From positions 124,001-188,000 of the forward strand of contig CAWFXP010000001.1 in the NCBI GenBank assembly GCA_963819905.1: DNA of 64,000 bases, in the 5' to 3' direction. This document shows, in pieces, positions 17,048-24,308 of the stretch (its first letter is position 1; each line of letters opens with the position of its first letter). This DNA is from CAWCQC01 sp963819905 (lineage in GTDB: Bacteria > Actinomycetota > Thermoleophilia > Gaiellales > Gaiellaceae). The notes under the pieces were generated by a model. That model searched no databases, was not told the origin of the DNA, and was given only the letters and a program-made list of their open reading frames with translations. The translations under genes and the position numbers were made by a program.

Positions 17048-18327
17048 GTGGCCCCTCGGAACCGGGTGAGCGAGCGGGCGCCCGGGTCGCCGCGCGACGT
17101 CGCGCTCCGCGTGCTGCTCAGGGTCTTCGAGGACGGCGCGTATGCCGATCGTGCCTTCCGCGCCGCCGCGGACGGCGCCGGGCTGACGGGGAGAGATAGG
17201 GCGTTCGCCATGCAGCTGGCCTACGGCGCGGTGCAGCGCGTCCGGACGCTCGACTACGGCATCGAACGGCTGGGCGGCCGACCGTTGCGAACGCTCGATC
17301 CGCCCGTCCGGGCGGCGCTCCGGCTCGGCGGCTACCAGCTCGCGTACGTGAGCTCCGTTCCGGCGCGCGCCGCGGTGCACGAGACGGTCGAGCTCGTCCG
17401 GCGGGCGGGGCTCGAGCGGGCGGTGGCCTTCACGAACGCCGTGATGCGCCGGCTCGCGGAAGGCCTCGCCGGCTGCCTCGCCGCGCTTCCGGAGTCGACC
17501 GCAGCGGAGGCCGCGCTTCGCCACTCGTACCCGGACTGGGTGGCGAAGACGTGGTGGGAGGAGCTGGGCCAGGAGGAGGCGCTGGCGTTGATGCGAGCCC
17601 AGAACGAGCCCGCCGAGACGGCCGTGCGGATCAACCGCAGGCGGGTGGACGACGGTGCGCTGCCGGGCGAGCGAGACCCGGACCTCCCGGACGCCCTCGT
17701 GGTCGCGCGGATTCCCGCCGAGTGGCTCGACCAGGGTCTCGTCTGGCCGCAGAGCCGCGGCTCACAGCTCGCGGGTCTCGCGGTCGAATCACGGCCGGGA
17801 GAACGAGTGCTGGATCTCTGCGCCGCTCCCGGGGGGCAAGGCGACGCAGCTCGAGGGCGACGTGACCGCGATCGAGCTCCACGAGGGGCGTGCGCGAGAG
17901 CTCCGAGAGAGCTGTCGGCGGCTCGGTGCCGACAACGTCACGGTGCTCCAGGCTGACGCGCTCGCGCTCCCTCCGGGGCTCCGCGGCTTCGACCGGGCGC
18001 TCGTCGACTCGCCGTGCTCCGGTCTCGGCACGCTCGCCTCCCGGCCCGATCTTCGCTGGCGGGCGAGGCCGCTACCGGAGCTCCAGCTCGCCATGCTGCG
18101 CGCCGCGGCCGAGCGCGTGCGTCCCGGAGGGACCCTCGTCTACGCCGTCTGCACGATCGCCGCCGTGGAGAACGAGGACGGTCGTCGACGCCCTCGGCCT
18201 TCCCGTAGACGACCTCGGCGCGCGCTGGCCCCGGTTCCGACACCCGCGCCGCCCCGAGTTCCTCCTCACCCTGCCGCACCGAGACCGGACGTCGGGCTTC
18301 TTCGTCGCCCGGATGCGCCGGCCGTAG
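17048..18327 (+). CDS. rsmB: 16S rRNA (cytosine-967 C5)-methyltransferase, two +1 frameshifts
   Basis: Methylates C967 of 16S rRNA with SAM. The N-terminal NusB-like domain (ALRVLLRVFEDGAYADRAF) and the catalytic domain are recognisable, but the reading frame breaks twice. The first break is at a run of six G at 17831-17836, within VLDLCAAPGG; dropping one G restores KATQLEGDVTAIELHEGRA. The second is near 18176-18182, after AAVENED, where skipping one base restores VVDALGLPVDDL through to the stop. The catalytic DSPCSGLGT and VCTIA segments are intact. With two bases removed the product is 425 residues, normal for RsmB. Either sequencing error or recent inactivation. GTG start with SD GGGAGGAGG. 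Confidence 0.85.
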
Positions 18328-18330
18328 GAT
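18325..18330 (+). promoter_or_regulatory. -10 element of rpe (leaderless)
   Basis: TAGGAT overlaps the rsmB stop and ends six bases before the GTG at 18337. Confidence 0.6.
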
Positions 18331-18336
18331 CTGCGT

Positions 18337-19014
18337 GTGAGCTGGCGGCAGTGGGTGCGCGGGACCGAGGTCGAGCCCTCGATCTACGCCGCGGACTTCC
18401 TGCGGCTCGGCGCCCAGCTCGACTCCCTGATCGCCGCGGGGGCGCGGATCTTCCACGTCGACGTGGGGGACGGCAGGTTCATCCCGCCCGTGACCATGGG
18501 TGCGGTCGTCGTGGAGGCGATCGCCCCCGTCGTGCACGAGGCCGGCGGGAGGATCGACTGCCACCTCATGGTCGCCGACCCGATCGGCCAGTTCCCGCAG
18601 ATGGCCGCCGCCGGCGGGGACAGCGTGACCTTTCACCTCGAGGCCGTCGACGATCCCGCCGCCGCGGTCGCGGGCGCCCGCGAGGCCGGCCTCCGAGTCG
18701 GCGTCGCCTTCAACCCCGAGACGAGTGTCGAAGCGGCGGTTGCGGGGGCGGTCGGGGCCGATCTCGTCCTCTGCATGAGCGTGCACCCGGGCTACTCCGG
18801 CCAGGCCTTTCTCCCGGGCTCGCTCGACCGGGTGCGCCGCGTGCGGGAACTCGTGTCGGACGCGACCCTCGTTCAGATCGACGGCGGCGTGGGAGTGGCG
18901 AACGTCCGCTCGGTCCGCGAGGCGGGAGCCGATCTGATCGTCGCCGCAAGCGCCATCTTCGACCCGGACGACGTCGCCGCGGCCTACGGCGTCCTCGCCG
19001 ACGCAGTTGTCTGA
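18337..19014 (+). CDS. rpe: Ribulose-phosphate 3-epimerase
   Basis: Interconverts ribulose 5-phosphate and xylulose 5-phosphate; ribulose 5-phosphate also feeds riboflavin synthesis in the genes that follow. TIM-barrel protein of 225 residues with EPSIYAADF (S15), the metal ligands H40 and D42 in HVDVGDG, CHLMV (H76), and the catalytic QIDGGV Asp. The usual HxDVMDG block has Gly in place of Met. The stop overlaps the ribD start, so riboflavin genes are probably read through from this promoter. Confidence 0.93.
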   Translation: MSWRQWVRGTEVEPSIYAADFLRLGAQLDSLIAAGARIFHVDVGDGRFIPPVTMGAVVVEAIAPVVHEAGGRIDCHLMVADPIGQFPQMAAAGGDSVTFHLEAVDDPAAAVAGAREAGLRVGVAFNPETSVEAAVAGAVGADLVLCMSVHPGYSGQAFLPGSLDRVRRVRELVSDATLVQIDGGVGVANVRSVREAGADLIVAASAIFDPDDVAAAYGVLADAVV

Positions 19015-19982
19015 CGGCGAGACCGAGCGGTTCCTCTTCCGGGCGCTCGAGCTCGCCGAGCGCGGACGCGGGACCACAGCGCCGAACCCGATCGTCGGGG
19101 CCGTGGTCGTGTCACCTACGGGCGAGGTCGTGGGGGAGGGGTGGCACGAGCGCCCGGGGTCGTCGCACGCCGAGGTCGCGCGCCCTTGGGGCAGCAGGCG
19201 AGCGATCGCGGGGAGCGACGATGTACGTGACCCTCGAGCCGTGTGCGCACCACGGACGAACGCCGCCGTGCGCGGACGCCGTGATCGCGGCCGGCATCGC
19301 ACGCGTCGTCGTTGCGGTCGGCGACCCCAACCCGAAGACGAACGGCGAGGGCCTCGCGCGCTTGCGCGCCGCAGGCATCGAGGTCGAGACGCCGGCCGGG
19401 GAGCTCGAGTGGCGGGCCAGGGTCCAGAATGAGGCGTATCGCACGTGGATCGCCCGTGGGCGGCCCTTCGTGACCTACAAAGCGGCGACGACGCTCGACG
19501 GGCGCCTGACCGTACCGGGATCTCGCTGGGTGTCGGGAGAGGCGTCGCGGCGGCTGGTGCACGAGCTCCGCGCGGCCTCCGACGCGGTGGCGGTCGGGAT
19601 GGGAACCGTGCTGGCGGACGCTCCGCTCCTGACGGCGCGGGACGTCGACGCGCCTCGCCAGCCGCGCCGCCTCGCCTTCGGGCGAGGCCCCCTGCCGACC
19701 GGGTCGGAGCTCGAGCTGAGAAGCGGACCGCTCGAGGACGAGCTCGCCCTGCTCGCGGGCGAGGGCGTCCAGTCCCTCCTCCTCGAGGGCGGGCCGACCC
19801 TTGCCGCCGGCTTCCTCGAGCGAGACCTCGTCGACCGGCTGCTCGTGTTCGTCGCGCCCCGCCTGTCCGGCGTGGGGCCGGGCTTGCTCGACCGCGTCTC
19901 GGCCCCGACGTCGCTGCAGCGGCTCGAGGCGCGGCCGGTCGGAGAGGACGTGCTCCTCTCGGCGTACCTGCACGAGCCCTGA
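19007..19982 (+). CDS. ribD: Riboflavin deaminase/reductase RibD, one +1 frameshift
   Basis: Bifunctional diaminohydroxyphosphoribosylaminopyrimidine deaminase and 5-amino-6-(5-phosphoribosylamino)uracil reductase, steps two and three of riboflavin synthesis. The first ~58 residues (APNPIVGAVVV, GSSHAEV with a zinc His) are in one frame; from about 19175-19190 the frame moves by one extra base and continues with TMYVTLEPCAHHGRTPPC (remaining zinc Cys and active site) and the reductase domain (TYKAATTLDGRL, LLLEGGPTLAAGF). Removing one base gives 324 residues, near normal. Start is a TTG overlapping the rpe stop; a later start is possible. Confidence 0.87.
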
Positions 19983-20016
19983 GCCGCTCCGCTCCGGTAG
20001 CTCCGCACGAGGGGGC

Positions 20017-20022
20017 TATCCT
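20017..20022 (+). promoter_or_regulatory. -10 element of ribE (leaderless)
   Basis: TATCCT ends six bases before the GTG at 20029. Confidence 0.6.
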
Positions 20023-20028
20023 CCACGC

Positions 20029-20625
20029 GTGTTCACGGGCATCGTGCGCGAGCTGGGTCGGGTCGAGTCGTTCGACGGAGACGATGCCGGTGCTCGCCTT
20101 CGCGTTCGCGCTCCGGAAACGGCGGCAGCCGAAGGCACGGGCGACTCGATCGCCGTCAACGGCGTCTGCCTGACCGTGATGGGGTCCGCGGCGGGGGTGC
20201 TGTCGTTCGACGCGGTGCCCGAGACGCTTGCGCGCACGACCCTCGGCCGGCTCCGGCCCGGCGACCGGGTGAACGTAGAGCCCGCGCTCCGGGCGGGCGA
20301 CCCGCTCGGCGGGCACTTCGTCCAGGGACACGTCGACGGGATCGGGCGGGTCCGGGCCGCGGCTCCCGAGGGCGACGGCGTCAGGCTCGAGGTCGAGGCG
20401 GCTCCCGAGCTGCTTCGCTACTGCGTCGAGAAGGGCTCGATCGGGGTCGACGGCGTGAGCCTGACGGTGGCCTCCCTCGGTGACGAGGCGCTCACGATCG
20501 CCCTGATACCGCACACGCTCGCGGCGACCACGCTCGGCGGGCTCGGCCCGGGCGACGAGGTCAATCTCGAGGTCGACCTGCTCGGAAAGTACGTCGAGCG
20601 CCTGCTCGGCGAGAGCGTCGGGTAG
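20029..20625 (+). CDS. ribE: Riboflavin synthase, alpha chain
   Basis: Dismutates two 6,7-dimethyl-8-ribityllumazine molecules to riboflavin. The 198-residue protein shows the two tandem lumazine-binding repeats: FTGIVRELGRVES with VNGVCLTV in the first half, and GHFVQGHVDGIGRV with VDGVSLTV in the second. It starts at a GTG with a perfectly spaced -10 hexamer and precedes ribBA by 30 bases. Confidence 0.95.
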   Translation: MFTGIVRELGRVESFDGDDAGARLRVRAPETAAAEGTGDSIAVNGVCLTVMGSAAGVLSFDAVPETLARTTLGRLRPGDRVNVEPALRAGDPLGGHFVQGHVDGIGRVRAAAPEGDGVRLEVEAAPELLRYCVEKGSIGVDGVSLTVASLGDEALTIALIPHTLAATTLGGLGPGDEVNLEVDLLGKYVERLLGESVG

Positions 20626-20640
20626 CCGGCGCCCGCGCGG

Positions 20641-20646
20641 TACGAT
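20641..20646 (+). promoter_or_regulatory. -10 element of ribBA
   Basis: TACGAT lies nine bases before the ATG at 20656, predicting a leader of about three bases. No FMN riboswitch is present anywhere in this operon. Confidence 0.45.
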
Positions 20647-20655
20647 TCTCCTGGA

Positions 20656-21921
20656 ATGGCGACCCTGAGGGCCGAAGAGGCCTCGTCGTTCGCGACGATC
20701 GAGGAGGCCATCGAGGACATCCGCGACGGCAAGCTCGTCGTCGTGGTGGACGCCGCGGATCGCGAGAACGAGGGCGACCTGACGATCGCCGCCCAGTTCG
20801 CGACGCCCGAGACGATCAACTTCATGGCGACGCACGGGCGCGGGCTGATCTGCCTCTGCCTCACCGGCGAGCGCTGCGACGAGCTCGGGCTTCCGCAGAT
20901 GACCGAGCGGAACGAGGCGCCGCACGAAACCGCGTTCACCATCACGATCGAGGCGCGGGAAGGGGTGACGACGGGTATCTCCGCCGCCGACCGGGCGCGG
21001 ACGATCCAGGTCGCGATCGACCCGGCCAAGGGGCCCGGCGACATCGTCAAGCCGGGGCACATCTTCCCGCTGCGGGCCCGACCGGGAGGGGTTCTCCAGC
21101 GGGCCGGCCAGACGGAGGCGGCGGTCGATCTGGCGAGGCTCGCCGGCCTGCAGCCGGCCGGCGTCATCTGCGAGATCATGAACGACGACGGGACCATGGC
21201 GCGCGTCCCCGACCTGATCTCGTACTGCCGGCGGCACGGGCTGAGAATGGTGACGGTCGCCGACCTGATCGAGTACCGCCGCCGGACCGAGAAGCTCGTC
21301 GAGCGGGCGACCACGGTCAAGCTCCCGACCGAGTACGGCGACTTCACGGCCGTTGCCTTTCGGGAGACCCTGACCGAGAAGCACCACGTCGCACTCGTCC
21401 ACGGCGAGGTCGAGGGAGAGGAGAACGTGCTCGTCCGCGTCCACTCGGAGTGCCTGACGGGCGACGTCTTCCATTCGCTGCGGTGCGACTGCGGGGAGCA
21501 GCTCGAGCTCGCGCTCGCCCGCATCGCTGCCGAGGAGCGCGGGGTGCTGCTCTACATGGCGCAGGAAGGGCGCGGCATCGGCCTCCTCAACAAGCTGAAG
21601 GCCTACGAGCTCCAGGAGAACGGGCTCGACACCGTCGAGGCGAACCTCCAGCTGGGATTCCCCGCCGACGCGCGAGAGTACGGCATCGGCTCCCAGATCC
21701 TCGCCGACCTCGGGCTGAGCACGATCCGCATCCTCACGAACAACCCGCGTAAGATCGCCGGCATCGAAGCCTTCGGTCTCAAGGTCGTCGAGCAGGTCGC
21801 CATCGAGGTTCCGCCGAACGCGGAGAACCGCCGCTACCTGGCTGCGAAGAGGGCGAAGCTCGGCCACCGGCTGCACCACCAGGAGCTGAAGGACTTGGCC
21901 CTCGAAGAGGACGCCGGGTGA
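20656..21921 (+). CDS. ribBA: 3,4-dihydroxy-2-butanone-4-phosphate synthase / GTP cyclohydrolase II
   Basis: Bifunctional entry enzyme of riboflavin synthesis, 421 residues. The N-terminal half converts ribulose 5-phosphate to dihydroxybutanone phosphate (DAADRENEGDLTIAA acidic motif, ATHGRGLICL, RPGGVLQRAGQTEA). The C-terminal half opens GTP: zinc Cys ligands in ECLTGDVFHSLRCDCGEQL, then YMAQEGRGIGLLNKL. Both active sites look complete. Its stop overlaps the ribH start. Confidence 0.96.
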   Translation: MATLRAEEASSFATIEEAIEDIRDGKLVVVVDAADRENEGDLTIAAQFATPETINFMATHGRGLICLCLTGERCDELGLPQMTERNEAPHETAFTITIEAREGVTTGISAADRARTIQVAIDPAKGPGDIVKPGHIFPLRARPGGVLQRAGQTEAAVDLARLAGLQPAGVICEIMNDDGTMARVPDLISYCRRHGLRMVTVADLIEYRRRTEKLVERATTVKLPTEYGDFTAVAFRETLTEKHHVALVHGEVEGEENVLVRVHSECLTGDVFHSLRCDCGEQLELALARIAAEERGVLLYMAQEGRGIGLLNKLKAYELQENGLDTVEANLQLGFPADAREYGIGSQILADLGLSTIRILTNNPRKIAGIEAFGLKVVEQVAIEVPPNAENRRYLAAKRAKLGHRLHHQELKDLALEEDAG

Positions 21922-22730
21922 GCGAGCGCGAGGAGCCGCCGGAAAGCGGCATCTTCGATCACGAGGCCGCCGAGCCGCCGGTTGCCGAGGTCGAGCGGCC
22001 CCGCCCGGAGACCGAGCCGCAGGTCGCGGCGGAGCCCGGGGCGCCGGCCGAGGAGCCGCCGGCCGCGCAGGAACCGCCCCCCGCCGAGGTGGAGCCACCG
22101 GCCGCCGAGGAGCCACCCCCCGTCGCCGACCCGTCTCCGCCGCTTGCGGAGGCCGCGGCCGTCCCACCGGCCGAAGGCGAGCAAGCGCCGCCTGCTTCCG
22201 ATGCCGTCGTGCCCCCGCATGCGTTGGGCGATCTCGCCGTACCGCCGGGCATCCGGGTCTTCGGGGGCACGCCGAACGGCTCGCGCCGCTCGGTCGGCAT
22301 CGCCGTCAGCAAGTTCAACGGAGGCATCACCTCCCGCCTCCTCGAAGGAGCGCTCGGCGAGCTCGCTGCTGCCGGGGTGGCCGCGGAGGCGATCGAGATC
22401 ATGCCGGTGCCGGGCGCCTTCGAGCTCCCGCTCGCCGCCATGGCGCTGGCGAAGTCGCGCCGCTACTCGTGCGTCCTCGCGCTTGGCTGCGTCATCCGCG
22501 GCGAGACGCCGCACTTCGACTACGTTAGCTCCGAGGCTGCGAGCGGCGTGCAGCTCGCCGGGCTCGAGACCGGCATCCCCGTGTCGTTCGGCGTTCTCAC
22601 CTGCGACACGCTCGCCCAGGCCGAGGCCCGCGCCGGGGGGCCCCTGGGGAACAAGGGTGTCGAGGCCGCGCGCTCGGCGCTCGAGATGATCGAGTCGCTC
22701 GGCCTGCTGCGGGCGACGATGACCGCCTAG
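21918..22730 (+). CDS. ribH: 6,7-dimethyl-8-ribityllumazine synthase with long Pro/Glu-rich N-terminal extension
   Basis: Condenses the RibD and RibBA products into lumazine. The catalytic domain (about residues 113-270) has the usual ISKFN-like VSKFNGGIT, PVPGAFELP, GCVIRGETPHFDYV with the catalytic His, and FGVLTCDT. Ahead of it lie about 100 residues of low complexity made almost wholly of Pro, Glu and Ala (repeats like PAEVEPPAAEEPPP), absent from ordinary RibH. The GTG overlaps the ribBA stop, which fixes the start; no better internal ATG or GTG precedes the core domain. The tail may be a disordered surface arm on the RibH capsid. Confidence 0.92.
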   Translation: MSEREEPPESGIFDHEAAEPPVAEVERPRPETEPQVAAEPGAPAEEPPAAQEPPPAEVEPPAAEEPPPVADPSPPLAEAAAVPPAEGEQAPPASDAVVPPHALGDLAVPPGIRVFGGTPNGSRRSVGIAVSKFNGGITSRLLEGALGELAAAGVAAEAIEIMPVPGAFELPLAAMALAKSRRYSCVLALGCVIRGETPHFDYVSSEAASGVQLAGLETGIPVSFGVLTCDTLAQAEARAGGPLGNKGVEAARSALEMIESLGLLRATMTA

Positions 22731-22785
22731 ATGGTTGATCGGAAAGTGTGGTGGTGTCGGGGACATCCGAGACCGAGCATGAGGC
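22728..22785 (+). repeat. Direct repeat copy 1, starting at the ribH stop
   Basis: About 55 bases matching the copy at 23126-23181 except for a two-base insertion (TG) and two substitutions. It begins at the TAG stop of ribH and contains the small inverted repeat TGTC-GGG-GACA. The two copies flank rpmB in the same orientation. Confidence 0.85.
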
Positions 22786-22800
22786 CGTGATCGTCCGCAG

Positions 22801-22819
22801 CCGATAGCAGCGCTATCGG
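22801..22819 (+). terminator. Perfect 8-bp hairpin after the riboflavin operon
   Basis: CCGATAGC and GCTATCGG are separated by three bases. There is no U-tract, so it could equally be part of the repeat-associated element or an mRNA-protecting stem. It lies about 70 bases past ribH and 100 bases ahead of the rpmB promoter. Confidence 0.35.
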
Positions 22820-22920
22820 CGAGGACGAGCGGGGGCTCAGGCGATGTGTCAAGGGTGTCATCCGGCGCCGCCACGTCGTTTTCCGGTCAATTCTCCGCCG
22901 GGCGTTCTGGCCGGGGCAGC

Positions 22921-22926
22921 TATACT
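22921..22926 (+). promoter_or_regulatory. -10 element of rpmB
   Basis: TATACT, ten bases before the ATG. The surrounding block GGCAG-N-TATACTCC...CGGCTCATG recurs at rpmF. Confidence 0.6.
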
Positions 22927-22936
22927 CCGGCGGCTC

Positions 22937-23128
22937 ATGTCGAAGGTCTGCTCCGTGTGCGGCAAGGGCCCGTCCTTCGGGCACAATCGAAGCCACTCGA
23001 TGGTGGCGACGAAGCGCCGCTTCGATCCGAACCTCCAGCGCGTTCGCGTCCTCGTGAACGGCGCTGCCAGGCGCGTGTACGTGTGCACGCGCTGCCTGAA
23101 GGGCGGCAAGGTCGTCAAGGCGCTCTAG
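22937..23128 (+). CDS. rpmB: Large ribosomal subunit protein bL28
   Basis: Small 50S protein of 63 residues. It is the zinc-binding (C+) form with C5 and C8 in CSVC and C50 and C53 in CTRC. The body SFGHNRSHSMVATKRRF is the family signature. ATG at 22937 follows a TATACT promoter by ten bases, and longer upstream in-frame starts are not used by the family. Located on an island between two repeat copies. Confidence 0.95.
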   Translation: MSKVCSVCGKGPSFGHNRSHSMVATKRRFDPNLQRVRVLVNGAARRVYVCTRCLKGGKVVKAL

Positions 23129-23181
23129 ACGGTTGATCGGAAAGTGGTGGTGTCGGGGACATCCGAGCCCGAGCATGAGGC
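23126..23181 (+). repeat. Direct repeat copy 2, starting at the rpmB stop
   Basis: Second copy of the repeat at 22728-22785. It also begins at a TAG stop codon, here that of rpmB, and ends inside the first codons of the truncated phosphoesterase, where it supplies an ATG at 23175. Confidence 0.85.
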
Positions 23182-23894
23182 GACATCAGTACGAGTGCGG
23201 CGGCGCCAGCGCGTTCGCCGCCTCGTACGACCTGAGCTGGGGCCGGGTGAAGGCGATCACCCGCCCCGCCCCGGGGAATCACGAGTACCAGACGGGCGGT
23301 GGAACGAACTGCGACACGAGCGGCAACGCGGCCGGCTACTACGGGTACTTCGGGCCGGCCGCCGGCGACCCGGCGAAGGGCTACTACAGCTACGACCTCG
23401 GAGACTGGCATCTCGTCGCGCTCAACTCCGAGTGCGGCAAGGCGCAGGGGTGCGGGGCCGGCTCTCCCCAGGAGCAGTGGCTCCGGGCCGACCTGGCCGC
23501 GCATGAGTACGCCTGCACGCTCGCGTACTGGCATCGCCCGCTGTTCAGCTCGGGCGAGCATCGCGGGTTCGCGGACGTACGCCCGCTCTGGCAGGCGCTC
23601 TACGACGCGGGGGCGGACGTTGTGCTGAGCGGCCACGACTACGACTACGAGCGCTTTGCGCCGCAGACGGCGGCAGGCGCCGTGGACGCGGCGCGAGGCA
23701 TCCGCCTGTTCGTGGTCGGCACGGGCGGCAGGCATCTTCGGGCGTTCGGGGCGACGGCGGCGAACAGCCAGGTGCGCGACTCGACGAGCTTCGGCGTACT
23801 CCGGCTGACCCTCCGTCCGACCTCGTACGACTGGCAGTTCGTGCCCGCGGCCGGCTCCGCGTTCACGGACAGCGGCTCCACTGCCTGTCACTGA
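23175..23894 (+). pseudogene. 5'-truncated metallophosphoesterase (purple-acid-phosphatase-like)
   Basis: The 239-residue frame matches the C-terminal two-thirds of a secreted calcineurin-like phosphoesterase: APGNHEY metal-ligand block, YYSYDLGDWHLVALNSEC, GSPQEQWLRADLAAH, WHRPLFSSG and SGHDYDYERFAPQ. Full-length relatives begin with a signal peptide and two earlier metal-ligand motifs (DxH and GDxxY), all missing here; similarity starts abruptly at QYECGG, directly after a copy of the local repeat. The usual GHDHDYE motif reads GHDYDYE, losing one metal His. Most likely a decayed remnant. The rest of the frame is intact, so loss may be recent. Confidence 0.8.
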
Positions 23895-23912
23895 CGCACC
23901 CGAGCCCTCCGC

Positions 23913-23918
23913 GATACT
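23913..23918 (+). promoter_or_regulatory. -10 element of the receiver gene (leaderless)
   Basis: GATACT ends six bases before the GTG at 23925. The first T of the consensus is G, but spacing matches the other leaderless promoters here. Confidence 0.45.
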
Positions 23919-23924
23919 TGCTGC

Positions 23925-24308
23925 GTGCCGATCGAGGTCCTCATCGTCGAGGACAACGCCGTCTTCCGCGAGGCGCTCGAGGTGCTGCTCGGGCTCGACG
24001 GCGACCTCGAGGTCGTCGGCTCGGTCCCGGACGGACGCGGCGCCCTCGCCGCGTGCGAGGAGCACCCTCCTGACGTGATCGTGCTCGACTACCGGCTGCC
24101 CGACCTCGACGGGGTCGAGACGGCACGGTCGCTCCGCGCCGTGTGCCCGGGGGCAGCCGTCGTGGCGCTCACGGCCGCGGCCGAGGAGCCGGTGGCCGCT
24201 GCCCTCAGGGAAGCCGGGGCGGTGGCCTGCATCACGAAGGATCGTGATCTCGGCGAGATCGTCGCCGCGATACGCGCTGCTGCGAGCACCGGTGGCACGG
24301 CTCGCTGA
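23925..24308 (+). CDS. Single-domain response regulator (receiver only)
   Basis: CheY-like receiver of 127 residues with no output domain. The acidic pocket E9-D10, phospho-acceptor D55 in VIVLDYRLPDLDG, T83 and K105 are all present, so it should be phosphorylatable. No histidine kinase is nearby. The last 17 bases overlap the likely recG start, placing both in one transcript. Its partner and output cannot be told; a truncated NarL-type regulator is an alternative. Confidence 0.85.
   Translation: MPIEVLIVEDNAVFREALEVLLGLDGDLEVVGSVPDGRGALAACEEHPPDVIVLDYRLPDLDGVETARSLRAVCPGAAVVALTAAAEEPVAAALREAGAVACITKDRDLGEIVAAIRAAASTGGTAR

Noticed and set aside
20626..20655. FMN riboswitch ahead of a riboflavin gene
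   Set aside because: The gap is only 30 bases and the transcript is nearly leaderless; no room for the ~140-base element.
17938..22167. A 1409-codon open frame on the minus strand across the riboflavin genes
   Set aside because: It is antisense to rpe, ribD, ribE, ribBA and ribH, has an Arg/Asp-rich composition typical of high-GC shadow frames, and has no domain.
22728..23181. CRISPR-like repeats around rpmB
   Set aside because: Only two copies about 400 bases apart with a gene between them, and no cas genes.
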